Part shown: positions 1 through 8,907 of the stretch, in pieces
Numbering within the stretch: position 1 is the stretch's first letter
Layout: every line of letters begins with the position of its first letter
Assembly: GCA_963846315.1 (NCBI GenBank)
Contig: CAWJVM010000006.1
Span: 1 to 64,000 of the forward strand
Direction of reading: 5' to 3'
Length of the DNA stretch: 64,000 nt
From: RPQJ01 sp963846315
GTDB lineage: Bacteria; Pseudomonadota; Gammaproteobacteria; Steroidobacterales; Steroidobacteraceae
Program-made: the position numbers and the translations under genes
Notes under the pieces: model-generated
Told to the model about the DNA's origin: nothing
Database searches by the model: none
Seen by the model: the letters and a program-made list of their open reading frames with translations, nothing else

Positions 1-83
1 CGATACCGCACAGACCTCGTCCGCGCTATTCTCGATCCTGTCCTGCAGGTACTCGACAGCCCACCCCCTGTCGCGTACCAGTC

Positions 84-126
84 AGTGGCCCGGTGACGTC
101 TTTACCTCGTCGCCGGGCCGCTTTTT
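84..126 (+). terminator. Rho-independent terminator
   Basis: A 15-nt arm at 84-98 pairs, with one mismatch or wobble, to 108-122, and a run of five T follows. It would end transcription entering from the left. The frame starting at base 1 stays open to a TGA at 91-93 and may be the 3' end of an upstream gene, but I do not recognise those roughly 30 residues. Confidence 0.7.
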
Positions 127-187
127 GCCTGGCCACTGGATTGCTGCACTGGCAAACCGCCAGCGGTGCGGCGCAGCGGGAGCGAAC

Positions 188-409
188 ATGAACTCAAGCA
201 AGATTGCCGCCATCGTGCTGATCGTCGCGGGAGTCCTCGGGCTCGCGTATGGCAGCTTCAGTTTCACGAAGGAAACCCACGACATCAAGATGGGACCCAT
301 CGAGATGTCCGTGAAGGAAAAGCAGACGGTCAACGTTCCGGTCTGGGCGGGAATCGGCGCCATCGCGATTGGCGCTGCACTCCTGTTGCTCGGCGGACGC
401 AAGCGCTAG
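188..409 (+). CDS. Small two-helix membrane protein of unknown function
   Basis: A 73-residue protein with a hydrophobic helix at about residues 5-25, a polar segment of about 25 residues rich in Lys and Thr (including GPIEMSVKEKQTVNVP), a second helix at about 50-67 and a GGRKR tail. I chose the ATG at 188 because the upstream in-frame start lacks membrane or signal character. Small proteins of this layout recur in Proteobacteria as uncharacterised inner-membrane proteins, often with DUF names. It stands alone between a terminator and the convergent katG, so context gives no function. The identity as a real gene is fairly safe from its clean hydropathy; the function is unknown. Confidence 0.6.
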   Translation: MNSSKIAAIVLIVAGVLGLAYGSFSFTKETHDIKMGPIEMSVKEKQTVNVPVWAGIGAIAIGAALLLLGGRKR

Positions 410-420
410 TCGGGCCGCTC

Positions 421-470
421 AGCGGGAACGATTGGAATCGAACCCGCCTTGATCTGGCCAGGCGACCACG
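421..470 (-). repeat. Possible decayed tRNA-end repeat
   Basis: Read on the minus strand, this stretch keeps a T-arm-like core (complement of ggaatcgaaccc) and scattered matches to the tRNA-Gly-end repeats found at 54-59 kb, such as GAT and TGGCCA blocks in the same order. The acceptor part is altered. The match is short and could be chance. Confidence 0.25.
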
Positions 471-485
471 TCGCCTGAAGTGCCG

Positions 486-2687
486 TCACCCCAGGTCGAA
501 GCGATCGAGGTTCATCACCTTGCTCCAGGCCGCCACGAAGTCCCGCACGAACACCTGCTGCGCGTCACTCGACGCATAGACTTCGGCGAGGGCTCGCAGC
601 TGGGAGTTCGAGCCGAAGACGAGGTCGACGACGGTGCCCGTCCACTTCAGGTCTCCCGTCGAGCGATCACGCCCCTCCAGCACGCCTGCCACGGTCGCGG
701 ACTTCTGCCACTTCGTCCTCATGTCGAGGAGATTGACGAAGAAATCGTTGGTCAACGATTCGGGTCGCGTCGTGAACACACCGTGCTTCGACTGGCCGAC
801 GTTGGCATTCAGGGCGCGCATGCCACCGATCAGCACCGTCATCTCGGGTGCGGTCAGCGTCAGCAGGTTCGCGCGATCCACCAGCGATTCCGCGACTGAG
901 CCCTCGAGTCCCGGCGTGACGTAGTTGCGGAACCCGTCGGCGGTCGGCTCCAGCACGGCGAAGGACTCGACATCGGTCTGTTCCTGCGACGCGTCCATGC
1001 GCCCCGGCGCAAACGGAACCTTCACGTCGTGGCCCGCCTTCTTCGCCGCGGCCTCGATGGCTGCACCGCCGCCCAGGACGATCAGGTCGGCCAGCGACAC
1101 CTTCTTGCCACCGGATTGCGCGCCGTTGAAGTCCTTCTGGATCGCTTGCGAGCGTCCGCAACACCTGCGCCAGTTCGGCAGGCTGGTTGGACTCCCACGT
1201 CGTTTTGCGGCGCGAGTCGAATGCGCGCGCCGTTGGCTCCACCACGCTTGTCGCTGCCGCGGAAGGTGGCCGCCGACGCCCAGGCCGTCGTGACGAGTTG
1301 CGAGATGGACAGTCCGGACGCCAGGATCTTGGCCTTCAGGGCGGCTATGTCCCGCTCGTCGATCAACGGGTGGTCCACCGCCGGGACCGGGTCCTGCCAG
1401 ATCAGCGCTTCCTTCGGCACGAGCGGGCCCAGGTAGCGGGCGCGCGGTCCCATGTCACGGTGCGTCAGCTTGAACCAGGCGCGGGCGAACGCGTCCGCCA
1501 TTTCCTGCGGGTTCGCCATGAAGCGTCGCGAGATCTTCTCGTACGCCGGGTCCATGCGCAGCGCGAGGTCGGCCGTGGTCATCATCGGAGCGTGGCGCCG
1601 TGACGGATCATGGGCATCGGGCACGAGCGTCGCCGCGGCCGGATCCTTCGGTCGCCACTGGTGCGCGCCAGCGGGGCTCTTCGTCAGTTCCCATTCGTGG
1701 CCGAACAACGTCTCGAAGTAACCGTTGTCCCAACGGATCGGGTTGGGCGTCCATGCGCCTTCCAGGCCGCTGGAGATCGTGTCGACGCCCTTGCCACTGC
1801 CAAACGTATTCGTCCAACCCAGTCCTTGCTCCTCGATGCCGGCGCCCTCGGGCTCGGGCCCGACATACTTGCCGGGATCGGCCGCGCCGTGGCACTTGCC
1901 GAACGTGTGTCCGCCGGCCACGAGCGCCACCGTCTCCTCGTCGTCCATCGCCATGCGGGCGAAGGTCACGCGAATGTCGTGCGCCGACGCGACAGGATCC
2001 GGGTTGCCGTTCGGACCCTCCGGATTCACGTAGATCAGGCCCATCTGCACGGCGGCGAGGGGATTGGCGAGGTCACGGTCGCCGCTGTAGCGCTCGTCGG
2101 CCAGCCACTTGCCCTCCGGTCCCCAGTAGATTTCCTCCTCCGGCTCCCAGACATCTGCTCGCCCACCGGCAAAGCCGAAGGTCTTGAACCCCATCGAGTC
2201 CAGCGCGACGTTGCCGGTGAGGATCATCAGGTCGGCCCACGAGATCCTGCGGCCATACTTCTGCTTGATCGGCCACAGCAACCGGCGTGCCTTGTCCAGG
2301 CTGACGTTGTCCGGCCAGCTGTTGAGCGGCGCGAACCGCTGCGCGCCCGAACCGGCGCCGCCGCGACCATCGGAAATCCGGTACGTGCCTGCGCTGTGCC
2401 AGGCCATGCGGATGAAGAACGGCCCGTAGTGACCGTAGTCCGCGGGCCACCAGTCCTGCGAATCCGTCATCAAGGCATGCAGGTCCTTGATCACGGCATC
2501 GAGGTCGAGCTGCTTGAACTCTCCAGCGTAGTCGAAGCCGCTGCCCATCGGATTGGACAGTGGCGAATGCTGGTGCAGGATCTTCAGGTTCAGTTGCTCG
2601 GGCCACCAGTCGGCCGTCCTGCGCGGCCGCGCCACCGTGTCGCTTGCGCGCGTCGCCCGAGAAGGGACAGCCTGTTTCCGTTGACAT
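486..2687 (-). pseudogene. katG: Catalase-peroxidase KatG, three frameshifts
   Basis: Bifunctional haem catalase-peroxidase that detoxifies hydrogen peroxide. The protein is recognisable from end to end: start MSTETGCPFSG, the ADWWPEQLNLKILHQHS block, the active-site MAWHSAGTYR (distal Arg/Trp/His), the HTFGKCHGA proximal-His region, and the C-terminal SLADLIVLGGGAAIE domain. The ATG at 2687 is preceded by AAGGAAAG. Three single-base insertions break the frame. Deleting one base near 2641 restores KHTVA; deleting one near 1199 restores NDWESNQPAEL; deleting one near 1147 restores AIQKDF. Together the three insertions return to the original frame. Either the gene is dead or the assembly carries base errors; I cannot tell which. 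It is monocistronic and convergent with the small membrane protein on its left. Confidence 0.85.
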
Positions 2688-2813
2688 GTTCTTTCCTTGC
2701 TTGCATTGGCACCGAACCACAGACTCGAGTCTGGAGTCCCGGCGCCGATGATTCCAATTGGTTCTGACGATGGGGGCGATAGCCGCCGGTACATCGTCCG
2801 GCGCTCGAGCGCG

Positions 2814-3554
2814 TCACGGATTGCGCGCGACTGGCCCGGGCTGCGCAGCTCGGGACTCGATGTCCGCGGGTTGCAGACGATAGCCGATACCCACTTCAGT
2901 GACGAGAAACCGCGGCCGCCGTGGATCGGGCTCGAGCTTGTCCCGCAATCCCTTGACGCACACCCGCAGCGCCCCGGAGTCGCCGACGCGGTCCGGACCC
3001 CACGCTTCGCGCAACAACTGGCGCGAGGTGACGATCATCCCGTCCTGGCGCGCGAGGCATTCGAGCACGCGGTATTCAAGCGGCGTCAGGTGGATCGCAC
3101 CCTCGGGGCCGCTTGCGGCACGGCGCGCGAGGTCGAGTCGGATGTGTCCGAGCCATAACTCCGCAGGCGCGTCGGCGCCTCGCGCCGACCGTCGCAGTCC
3201 GGCTCGGACGCGCGCCAGCATTTCCGGGGCACTGAACGGCTTGGTCACGTAGTCGTCGGCACCGGCGTCCAGCGCCTCGACCTTCTGCGCTTCCATCGTT
3301 CGCGCCGACAGCACCACGATCGGCACGGGCGACCATGTGCGGATGCGGCGGATGACGGCGAGCCCGTCCTCGTCGGGCAGCCCCAGGTCGACGAGCAGCA
3401 GGTCCGGCTTGTGCGTGCGAGCCTCGATTTCACCCCGTGCCGCCGTTTCCGCTTCGATCACGCGGAAGTTCTCCGCCTCGAGCAGCACGCGCAGCACCTC
3501 GCGGATTCCTGGCTCGTCCTCAATGACGAGGATCTGGTGCATTGCCTGTGTCAC
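2814..3554 (-). CDS. kdpE: KdpE response regulator
   Basis: OmpR/PhoB-family response regulator of the potassium-responsive KdpD/KdpE system. The N-terminal receiver domain (about residues 5-120) has the acidic pair in IEDEPG, phospho-acceptor Asp in LLVDLGLPDEDG and the conserved Lys in DDYVTKPF. The C-terminal winged helix (about 135-230) has LTPLEYRVLECLARQDG and ends GIGYRL. I start it at a GTG overlapping the kdpD stop codon (GTGA) because a GGAG motif lies 8 nt upstream; an ATG four codons later (3542) is an alternative with a weaker ribosome site. Last gene of the kdp operon, translationally coupled to kdpD. It would activate kdpFABC when potassium is scarce. Confidence 0.93.
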   Translation of the reverse strand: MTQAMHQILVIEDEPGIREVLRVLLEAENFRVIEAETAARGEIEARTHKPDLLLVDLGLPDEDGLAVIRRIRTWSPVPIVVLSARTMEAQKVEALDAGADDYVTKPFSAPEMLARVRAGLRRSARGADAPAELWLGHIRLDLARRAASGPEGAIHLTPLEYRVLECLARQDGMIVTSRQLLREAWGPDRVGDSGALRVCVKGLRDKLEPDPRRPRFLVTEVGIGYRLQPADIESRAAQPGPVARNP

Positions 3555-6238
3555 GGCGTGGACTCCACGACCGGCAGCGTGAACTCGAACCGCGCGCCGC
3601 CACGCGAGCCCCGCCCGGCCGTGATCTCGCCGCCGTGCGCGTCGACGATGGCGCGACAGATCGCCAGTCCGAGCCCGGCGCCGACGATGGCGCTTTCTTC
3701 GTGTCCGCGCTGGAACTTGTCGAACAGCAGCCGCGGGTCGCCAGCCGGCAGGCCCGGGCCTTCGTCCTCGACCACGACGCGAACTCTCGACGCGTCGGCC
3801 ATCGCCCCGATGCGGATGCGGGTGCCCGCAGGCGTGTACTTCACGGCATTGTCGAGCAGGTTGGTGAGCACCTGCGTCACGAGCGTCGGATCCACGCTGA
3901 CGCCCGGCAGGTCGTCGGGCAAGTCGATCGTCACCGGGTGGTGGTGCAAGCGGGGCTCGAGGCGATTCAAGGCGCTGCCGACAAGGTCTTCGACCGAGTG
4001 CGTGTCGCGCCTCAGCTCGACGCGGCCGGCCTCGAGTCGCATCAGGTCCAGCACGTTCGAAATCAGGTTCGACATCTCGTGCGCCTGGACTTCGATCGAC
4101 AGCGCCAGCGCGTGCTGGTCGTCGGTCGCCAGTGCCGGGCCATGGCGGGCGAGCGTGCTGGCGGCGCCCGCAATGACGGCGAGCGGGGTACGCAAGTCGT
4201 GCGAAATCGAAGCCAGCAGTGTATTGCGCAGGCTCTCGGACTCCGCCGTGATGCGCGCAGTGGCCGCCTCTTCGCCGAGTGCCGCACGTTCCCATGCCAA
4301 GGCGATCTGCCCGGCGAATGTTTCGAGCAGGTGTCGCTGCTCCGGCAGCAGGATGCGTCGCCGGTTGCTCGGCAACACGGCGAGCACGCCCAGGACCCGT
4401 TGCACGCCAGCGAGCGGCAGGTAGACGGCGGGCGCAGCGGGTAACGTGTCGGTGCCGAGACCGGCGCGCTGGCCGTGGTCCATGACCCACTGCCCGACCG
4501 CGAGATCGGCGCCCTGAAACGAAGTGTCGAGCGGCGCGCCGGCGGGATACTGCAGCTTGCCGTGGGTGTCCGGCGTCAGGACGACCGCGGTCGAGTCGAA
4601 GACCTCCGCGACGTGCCGGACTGCCACGCGCGCCATGTTGTCGCTGCCGCGCGTGCCCGCGAGTTCGCGGCTCATTGCATACAGCAGCGACGTCCGTCGC
4701 TCGCGTGCACCCGCGACACGGTTCTGCTGTCGCACGTTCGCCATCAGGTTGCCGATCGTGAGGGTGACAGCCAGCATGACGGCAAACGTGATCAAGTACT
4801 GCGCGTCGCTGACCTGGAACGTCAACCGCGGCGGCACGAAGAAGAAGTCGAACGCCGCGACACTCATCACCGCCGTCAAGGTGCCCGGGCCGCGACCGAG
4901 CCGAAGCCCTGCGATCGTCGCGCCGAGCACATAGACCATTGCGACGTTGGTTTCCGAGAAGGCCGGGTCTATCAGGAACGCAACGCCGGTGCAGGCGAGC
5001 GTGATCGCGACGGCCCAGGCGTAGCGCGACCACGGCACGTCATGCGTCAGCTCGAGGTGCGGCTGCGGCCGCCCGACGCGATCGCCGTCCTGCGCGGCGA
5101 CCACCATGACGTCGAACCCTCGCGCACCCCTCACCAGCTCGGTCGCCGTCGACGCCCGCAACAGCGCGCGCCAGCCGCGCCGCTTTGGTTCGCCGACCAG
5201 CACGCGGGTGGCGCCGCGCGTGCGCGCGTATTGCAGCAACGCAGTGGCCGCGGTGGGACCGTCCAGTGTGACCGTCGTGGCCCCGAGCGACTCGGCCAGG
5301 CGCAGCACGTCGATGCGCCGGTCGCGTTCCGCGGCAGTGAGTCGCTGCAGGGCGGGCGTCTCGACATAGACAGCGATCCACTCGGCGTCGAGCGCGTCGG
5401 CGAGCCGCTTGCCCGTGCGCACGAGCTGTTCCGCCTGCGTGTCTGGACCGACGGCGACGAGCAGGCGATCACGGGCGAGGTAGGCGCGCGACTGCGAGCC
5501 GGGCAAGCCTTGCGCCCGTGCGGCGGCATCGACGCGGTCCGCCGTCCGCCGCAACGCGAGTTCGCGCAGCGCGATCAGGTTCGACTTGCGGAAGAACCGT
5601 TCGACGGCCGTGCCGACCTGGTCGGAAACGTAGACCTTGCCCTCCTGCAACCGCCGCAACAGGTCGTCGGGCGGGATGTCGATCAGCTCGATCTCGTCGG
5701 CATCGTCCAGCACATGGTCGGGGATCGTCTCGCGCTGGCGGACGCCGGTGATCTGCGCGATCAGGTCGTTGAGGCTTTCGAGGTGCTGGACGTTGAGCGT
5801 CGTCCAGACGTTGATACCGGCATCGCGAAGCTCGGCGATGTCCTGCCAGCGCTTGGCATGGCGTGGCGCCGGTTCGCCGTTGAGCGGGTTCGAGTGAGCC
5901 AGTTCGTCGACCAGCAGGATCCCCGGACGTCGCTGCAGCGCCGCGTCAAGATCAAACTCCTTGCGCACGCTGCCGCGATACCGGATCGACTGCGTCGGCA
6001 GGCATTCGAGCTGCTCGAGCATGCGCTCGGTCTCGTGCCGGCCGTGCGGCTCGACATAACCAACGACGACGTCAGTGCCCGTCACCTTGGCGGCGAGGGC
6101 CGCCTCGAGCATCGCATAGGTCTTGCCGACGCCCGCCGAGGCCCCGAAAAAGACCCGCAGTCGCCCGCGCCGCGCCCGCAGCTCGTCGGCCGTTACCTGC
6201 GCGAGGAGCTGGTCCGGATCCGGGCGGGCTTCCTCCAT
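3551..6238 (-). CDS. kdpD: KdpD sensor histidine kinase
   Basis: Membrane sensor kinase of about 895 residues, the usual KdpD length. Order of domains: N-terminal KdpD domain with a Walker-A-like GASAGVGKT at about residue 35; universal-stress-like domain at about 245-370; four closely spaced membrane helices at about 400-500; GAF-like region; HisKA with phospho-acceptor His in SISHDLRTPLAVI at about residue 665; C-terminal ATPase with N box (LTNLLDNAVKYTP) and G boxes (DEGPGLP, GAGLGLAICRAI). I start at the ATG at 6238; a TTG two codons upstream touches the kdpC stop. All key residues are present, so it should phosphorylate KdpE. It lies in a kdpFABCDE arrangement with no gaps. Confidence 0.95.
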   Translation of the reverse strand: MEEARPDPDQLLAQVTADELRARRGRLRVFFGASAGVGKTYAMLEAALAAKVTGTDVVVGYVEPHGRHETERMLEQLECLPTQSIRYRGSVRKEFDLDAALQRRPGILLVDELAHSNPLNGEPAPRHAKRWQDIAELRDAGINVWTTLNVQHLESLNDLIAQITGVRQRETIPDHVLDDADEIELIDIPPDDLLRRLQEGKVYVSDQVGTAVERFFRKSNLIALRELALRRTADRVDAAARAQGLPGSQSRAYLARDRLLVAVGPDTQAEQLVRTGKRLADALDAEWIAVYVETPALQRLTAAERDRRIDVLRLAESLGATTVTLDGPTAATALLQYARTRGATRVLVGEPKRRGWRALLRASTATELVRGARGFDVMVVAAQDGDRVGRPQPHLELTHDVPWSRYAWAVAITLACTGVAFLIDPAFSETNVAMVYVLGATIAGLRLGRGPGTLTAVMSVAAFDFFFVPPRLTFQVSDAQYLITFAVMLAVTLTIGNLMANVRQQNRVAGARERRTSLLYAMSRELAGTRGSDNMARVAVRHVAEVFDSTAVVLTPDTHGKLQYPAGAPLDTSFQGADLAVGQWVMDHGQRAGLGTDTLPAAPAVYLPLAGVQRVLGVLAVLPSNRRRILLPEQRHLLETFAGQIALAWERAALGEEAATARITAESESLRNTLLASISHDLRTPLAVIAGAASTLARHGPALATDDQHALALSIEVQAHEMSNLISNVLDLMRLEAGRVELRRDTHSVEDLVGSALNRLEPRLHHHPVTIDLPDDLPGVSVDPTLVTQVLTNLLDNAVKYTPAGTRIRIGAMADASRVRVVVEDEGPGLPAGDPRLLFDKFQRGHEESAIVGAGLGLAICRAIVDAHGGEITAGRGSRGGARFEFTLPVVESTP

Positions 6239-6244
6239 GCGCAA

Positions 6245-6817
6245 TTATCGCGCCGTGTCGAGGGCGAGGTTCAACTCAAGCACGTTCACGCGCGGCTCGC
6301 CGAGCACGCCGAGCGCCCGTCCTCGTGTCGCTTCGCGCACCAGTTGCCGGACACGTTCCTCCGGCAGGCCGCGCTCGCGCGCCACGCGCGGCACCTGGAA
6401 CTCGGCCGCCGCGATCGAGATCTCCGGGTCGAGACCGCTGGCCGACGCCGTCACGAGGTCCACCGGGATCGGCAGAGCGTTGCCCGGATCTGCGGCGCGC
6501 AATGCATCGACCCGGACCCTCACGGCGTCCACAAGCGCCGGGTTGAGCGGTCCCTGGTTGGAGCCGGACGACACCGCCCCGTTGTTCGGCATTGGACCCG
6601 TCGCCGACGGCCGGCCCCAGAAGTACCTTGGCGCGGTGAAGGCCTGGCCAATCAGCCGCGAGCCGACCACCTTGCCACTCGCCTCGACGAGACTGCCGCC
6701 TGCCTGGGAGGGAAACGCGACGGCGGCCACGAGAGTCACGAGTCCCGGGTACACGACGCCCGTGGCCAGGGTCAGGACCAGGAACACCATCAAGGCACTG
6801 CGCAGTTCACGGATCAT
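6245..6817 (-). CDS. kdpC: KdpC, potassium-transporting ATPase subunit C
   Basis: A 190-residue periplasmic subunit with a single N-terminal membrane helix (about residues 8-30), as in the family. It binds the KdpA/KdpB complex and raises its ATP affinity. Family landmarks are the VYPGLVT segment after the helix, GSRLIGQAF at about residue 53, FWGRPSATG at about 66, and a C-terminal block with VARERGLPEERVRQLV and LGVLGEPRVNVLELN. It follows kdpB by 10 nt and precedes kdpD directly, so the operon's structural and sensor genes are co-transcribed. Nothing is unusual. Confidence 0.95.
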   Translation of the reverse strand: MIRELRSALMVFLVLTLATGVVYPGLVTLVAAVAFPSQAGGSLVEASGKVVGSRLIGQAFTAPRYFWGRPSATGPMPNNGAVSSGSNQGPLNPALVDAVRVRVDALRAADPGNALPIPVDLVTASASGLDPEISIAAAEFQVPRVARERGLPEERVRQLVREATRGRALGVLGEPRVNVLELNLALDTAR

Positions 6818-6827
6818 TGTTCGTTCC

Positions 6828-8906
6828 TCAGGCCAGGCCGGCGGCCGACAGCAGCACGTCGATCAGTTTGATGCCGATGAACGGCACGACGAGGCCGCCC
6901 AGGCCGTACACCAGCAAGTTGCGTCGCAACAGGTGTGCTGCCGAGACCGCGCGCGTCTTCACGCCTCGCAACGCCAGCGGCACCAGCGCCACGATGATCA
7001 GCGCGTTGAAGATCACGGCCGCGAGAATCGCGCTCTCCGGGCTCGCGAGCCGCATCAGGTTCAGCGCGTCGAGTTGCGGGTACGTCGTGGCGAATGCAGC
7101 CGGGATGATGGCGAAGTACTTGGCCACGTCGTTCGCGATCGAGAACGTGGTGAGCGAGCCGCGCGTCACCAGCATCTGTTTGCCGACGTCGACGACCTCG
7201 ATCAGCTTGGTCGGGTTCGAGTCGAGGTCGACCATGTTGCCGGCTTCTTTCGCCGCCTGCGTGCCCGAGTTCATGGCGACCGCCACGTCCGCCTGGGCGA
7301 GCGCGGGCGCATCGTTGGTGCCGTCGCCGCACATGGCGACCAGGCGGCCCTCGGCCTGGTACTTGCGGATGAGCGCGAGCTTGGTCTCGGGCGTGGCCTC
7401 GGCGAGGAAGTCGTCCACGCCGGCCTCGGCGGCGATCGCCGCCGCGGTCAGGCGGTTATCACCAGTGACCATCACCGTCTTGATTCCCATCTGGCGCAGC
7501 TCGGCGAAGCGCTCGCGGATACCGCCCTTGACGATGTCGCGCAACTCGATCACGCCGAGCACGCGCTTGCCATCAGCGACGACGAGCGGCGTCGCACCGC
7601 GACGTGCCACGGTGTCGACCTGTTGGCCCACCGCGACGGGCCAGGCGCCACCTTCGGCTTCGATGAACGCGCGTACGGCGTCCGCCGCGCCTTTGCGCAA
7701 CCGGCGGCCTTCGAGGTCGACGCCGCTCATGCGCGTCTGTGCCGAGAACTTGTGGAACGTGTGTTCGAGGCCGGCGAGGTCACGGCCGCGCAGCTGGAAC
7801 TTGTGCTTGGCGAGCACGACGATGGAGCGCCCTTCCGGCGTCTCGTCGGCAAGCGACGCAAGCTGCGCGGCGTCTGCGAGATCCTGTTCCTGGACCCCGG
7901 GCGCCGGGAAGAACTCCGCTGCCTGGCGATCACCGAGCGTGATCGTGCCGGTCTTGTCGAGCAGCAGCACGTCGACGTCGCCGGCCGCTTCCACGGCCCG
8001 GCCCGAGGTCGCGATCACGTTCGAGCGCACCATGCGGTCCATGCCGGCGATGCCGATGGCTGAGAGCAAGCCGCCGATCGTGGTCGGGATCAGGCACACC
8101 AGCAACGCGACCAGCACCACTGACGAGATGGCGACGCCGGCGCCCGCGATCGTCACCGCGTACGCTGAGAAGGGCGCCAGCGTGACCGTGGCCAGCAGGA
8201 ACACCAGGGTCATGAATGCGAGCAGGATGGACAGCGCGATCTCGTTCGGCGTCTTGCCGCGCCGGGCGCCCTCCACCATCGCAATCATGCGATCGAGGAA
8301 CCCTTCGCCGGGGTTGCTGGTAATTCGAACTACCAGCCAGTCCGACAGCACGCGCGTGCCGCCGGTGACGGAGCTGAAGTCGCCGCCCGCTTCGCGCAAC
8401 ACCGGCGCGGATTCACCCGTGATGGCGCTCTCGTCGACGGAGGCGACGCCGTCCACAACCTCGCCGTCTGCCGGCACGGTGTCCCGTGTCTCGACCAGCA
8501 CCAGGTCGTCGCGACGCAGCGAGGATGCCGGCACGACGCTGTGACCGTCCGCGACCGCCCTGCTCTTGAGCTTCTTCGCCTGCACTTCCTTGCGTGTCGC
8601 CCGCAAGGCGGCGGCCTGGGCCTTGCCGCGGCCCTCGGCCACGGCTTCGGCGAAGTTCGCGAACAGCACTGTCAACCACAGCCAGGCGGAGACGTGCAGC
8701 ACGAACGCCGGTCGTCCAGCCGACGTGGCCATGCCGAGCAGCGCGGCCCCACCGATGATAGTCGTGAAGATGCTGCCGACGTAGACGACGAACATCACCG
8801 GGTTGCGGACCTGGATGCGTGGATCGAGTTTGGCGACCGCGGCGCGAATTCCCTGCAGGATGATCGGACCGGTCAGCGCAGTGGCCCCGGCGTGTGCAAT
8901 GGTCAT
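6828..8906 (-). CDS. kdpB: KdpB, potassium-transporting P-type ATPase
   Basis: Catalytic subunit (692 residues) of the high-affinity potassium pump, which hydrolyses ATP to drive uptake through KdpA. The P-type ATPase hallmarks are intact: TGES actuator loop, LLDKTGTITLG with the phosphorylated Asp at about residue 315, nucleotide-binding KGAADAV, and the MVTGDN and MCGDGTNDAPALAQADVGIA-like hinge (here ending VAVAM). Hydrophobic helices flank these domains. Its ATG lies 1 nt from the kdpA stop codon. Length and all motifs match functional KdpB. Confidence 0.97.
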   Translation of the reverse strand: MTIAHAGATALTGPIILQGIRAAVAKLDPRIQVRNPVMFVVYVGSIFTTIIGGAALLGMATSAGRPAFVLHVSAWLWLTVLFANFAEAVAEGRGKAQAAALRATRKEVQAKKLKSRAVADGHSVVPASSLRRDDLVLVETRDTVPADGEVVDGVASVDESAITGESAPVLREAGGDFSSVTGGTRVLSDWLVVRITSNPGEGFLDRMIAMVEGARRGKTPNEIALSILLAFMTLVFLLATVTLAPFSAYAVTIAGAGVAISSVVLVALLVCLIPTTIGGLLSAIGIAGMDRMVRSNVIATSGRAVEAAGDVDVLLLDKTGTITLGDRQAAEFFPAPGVQEQDLADAAQLASLADETPEGRSIVVLAKHKFQLRGRDLAGLEHTFHKFSAQTRMSGVDLEGRRLRKGAADAVRAFIEAEGGAWPVAVGQQVDTVARRGATPLVVADGKRVLGVIELRDIVKGGIRERFAELRQMGIKTVMVTGDNRLTAAAIAAEAGVDDFLAEATPETKLALIRKYQAEGRLVAMCGDGTNDAPALAQADVAVAMNSGTQAAKEAGNMVDLDSNPTKLIEVVDVGKQMLVTRGSLTTFSIANDVAKYFAIIPAAFATTYPQLDALNLMRLASPESAILAAVIFNALIIVALVPLALRGVKTRAVSAAHLLRRNLLVYGLGGLVVPFIGIKLIDVLLSAAGLA

Positions 8907-8907
8907 G

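Noticed and set aside
1610..2767. Long plus-strand open frame (385 codons) opposite katG
   Set aside because: It is antisense to well-matched KatG sequence and has no domain; GC-rich codon bias keeps opposite frames open.
4475..6871. Plus-strand open frame of 798 codons opposite kdpD and kdpC
   Set aside because: The minus strand encodes textbook KdpD/KdpC; the plus frame is Arg/His-rich and without motifs.
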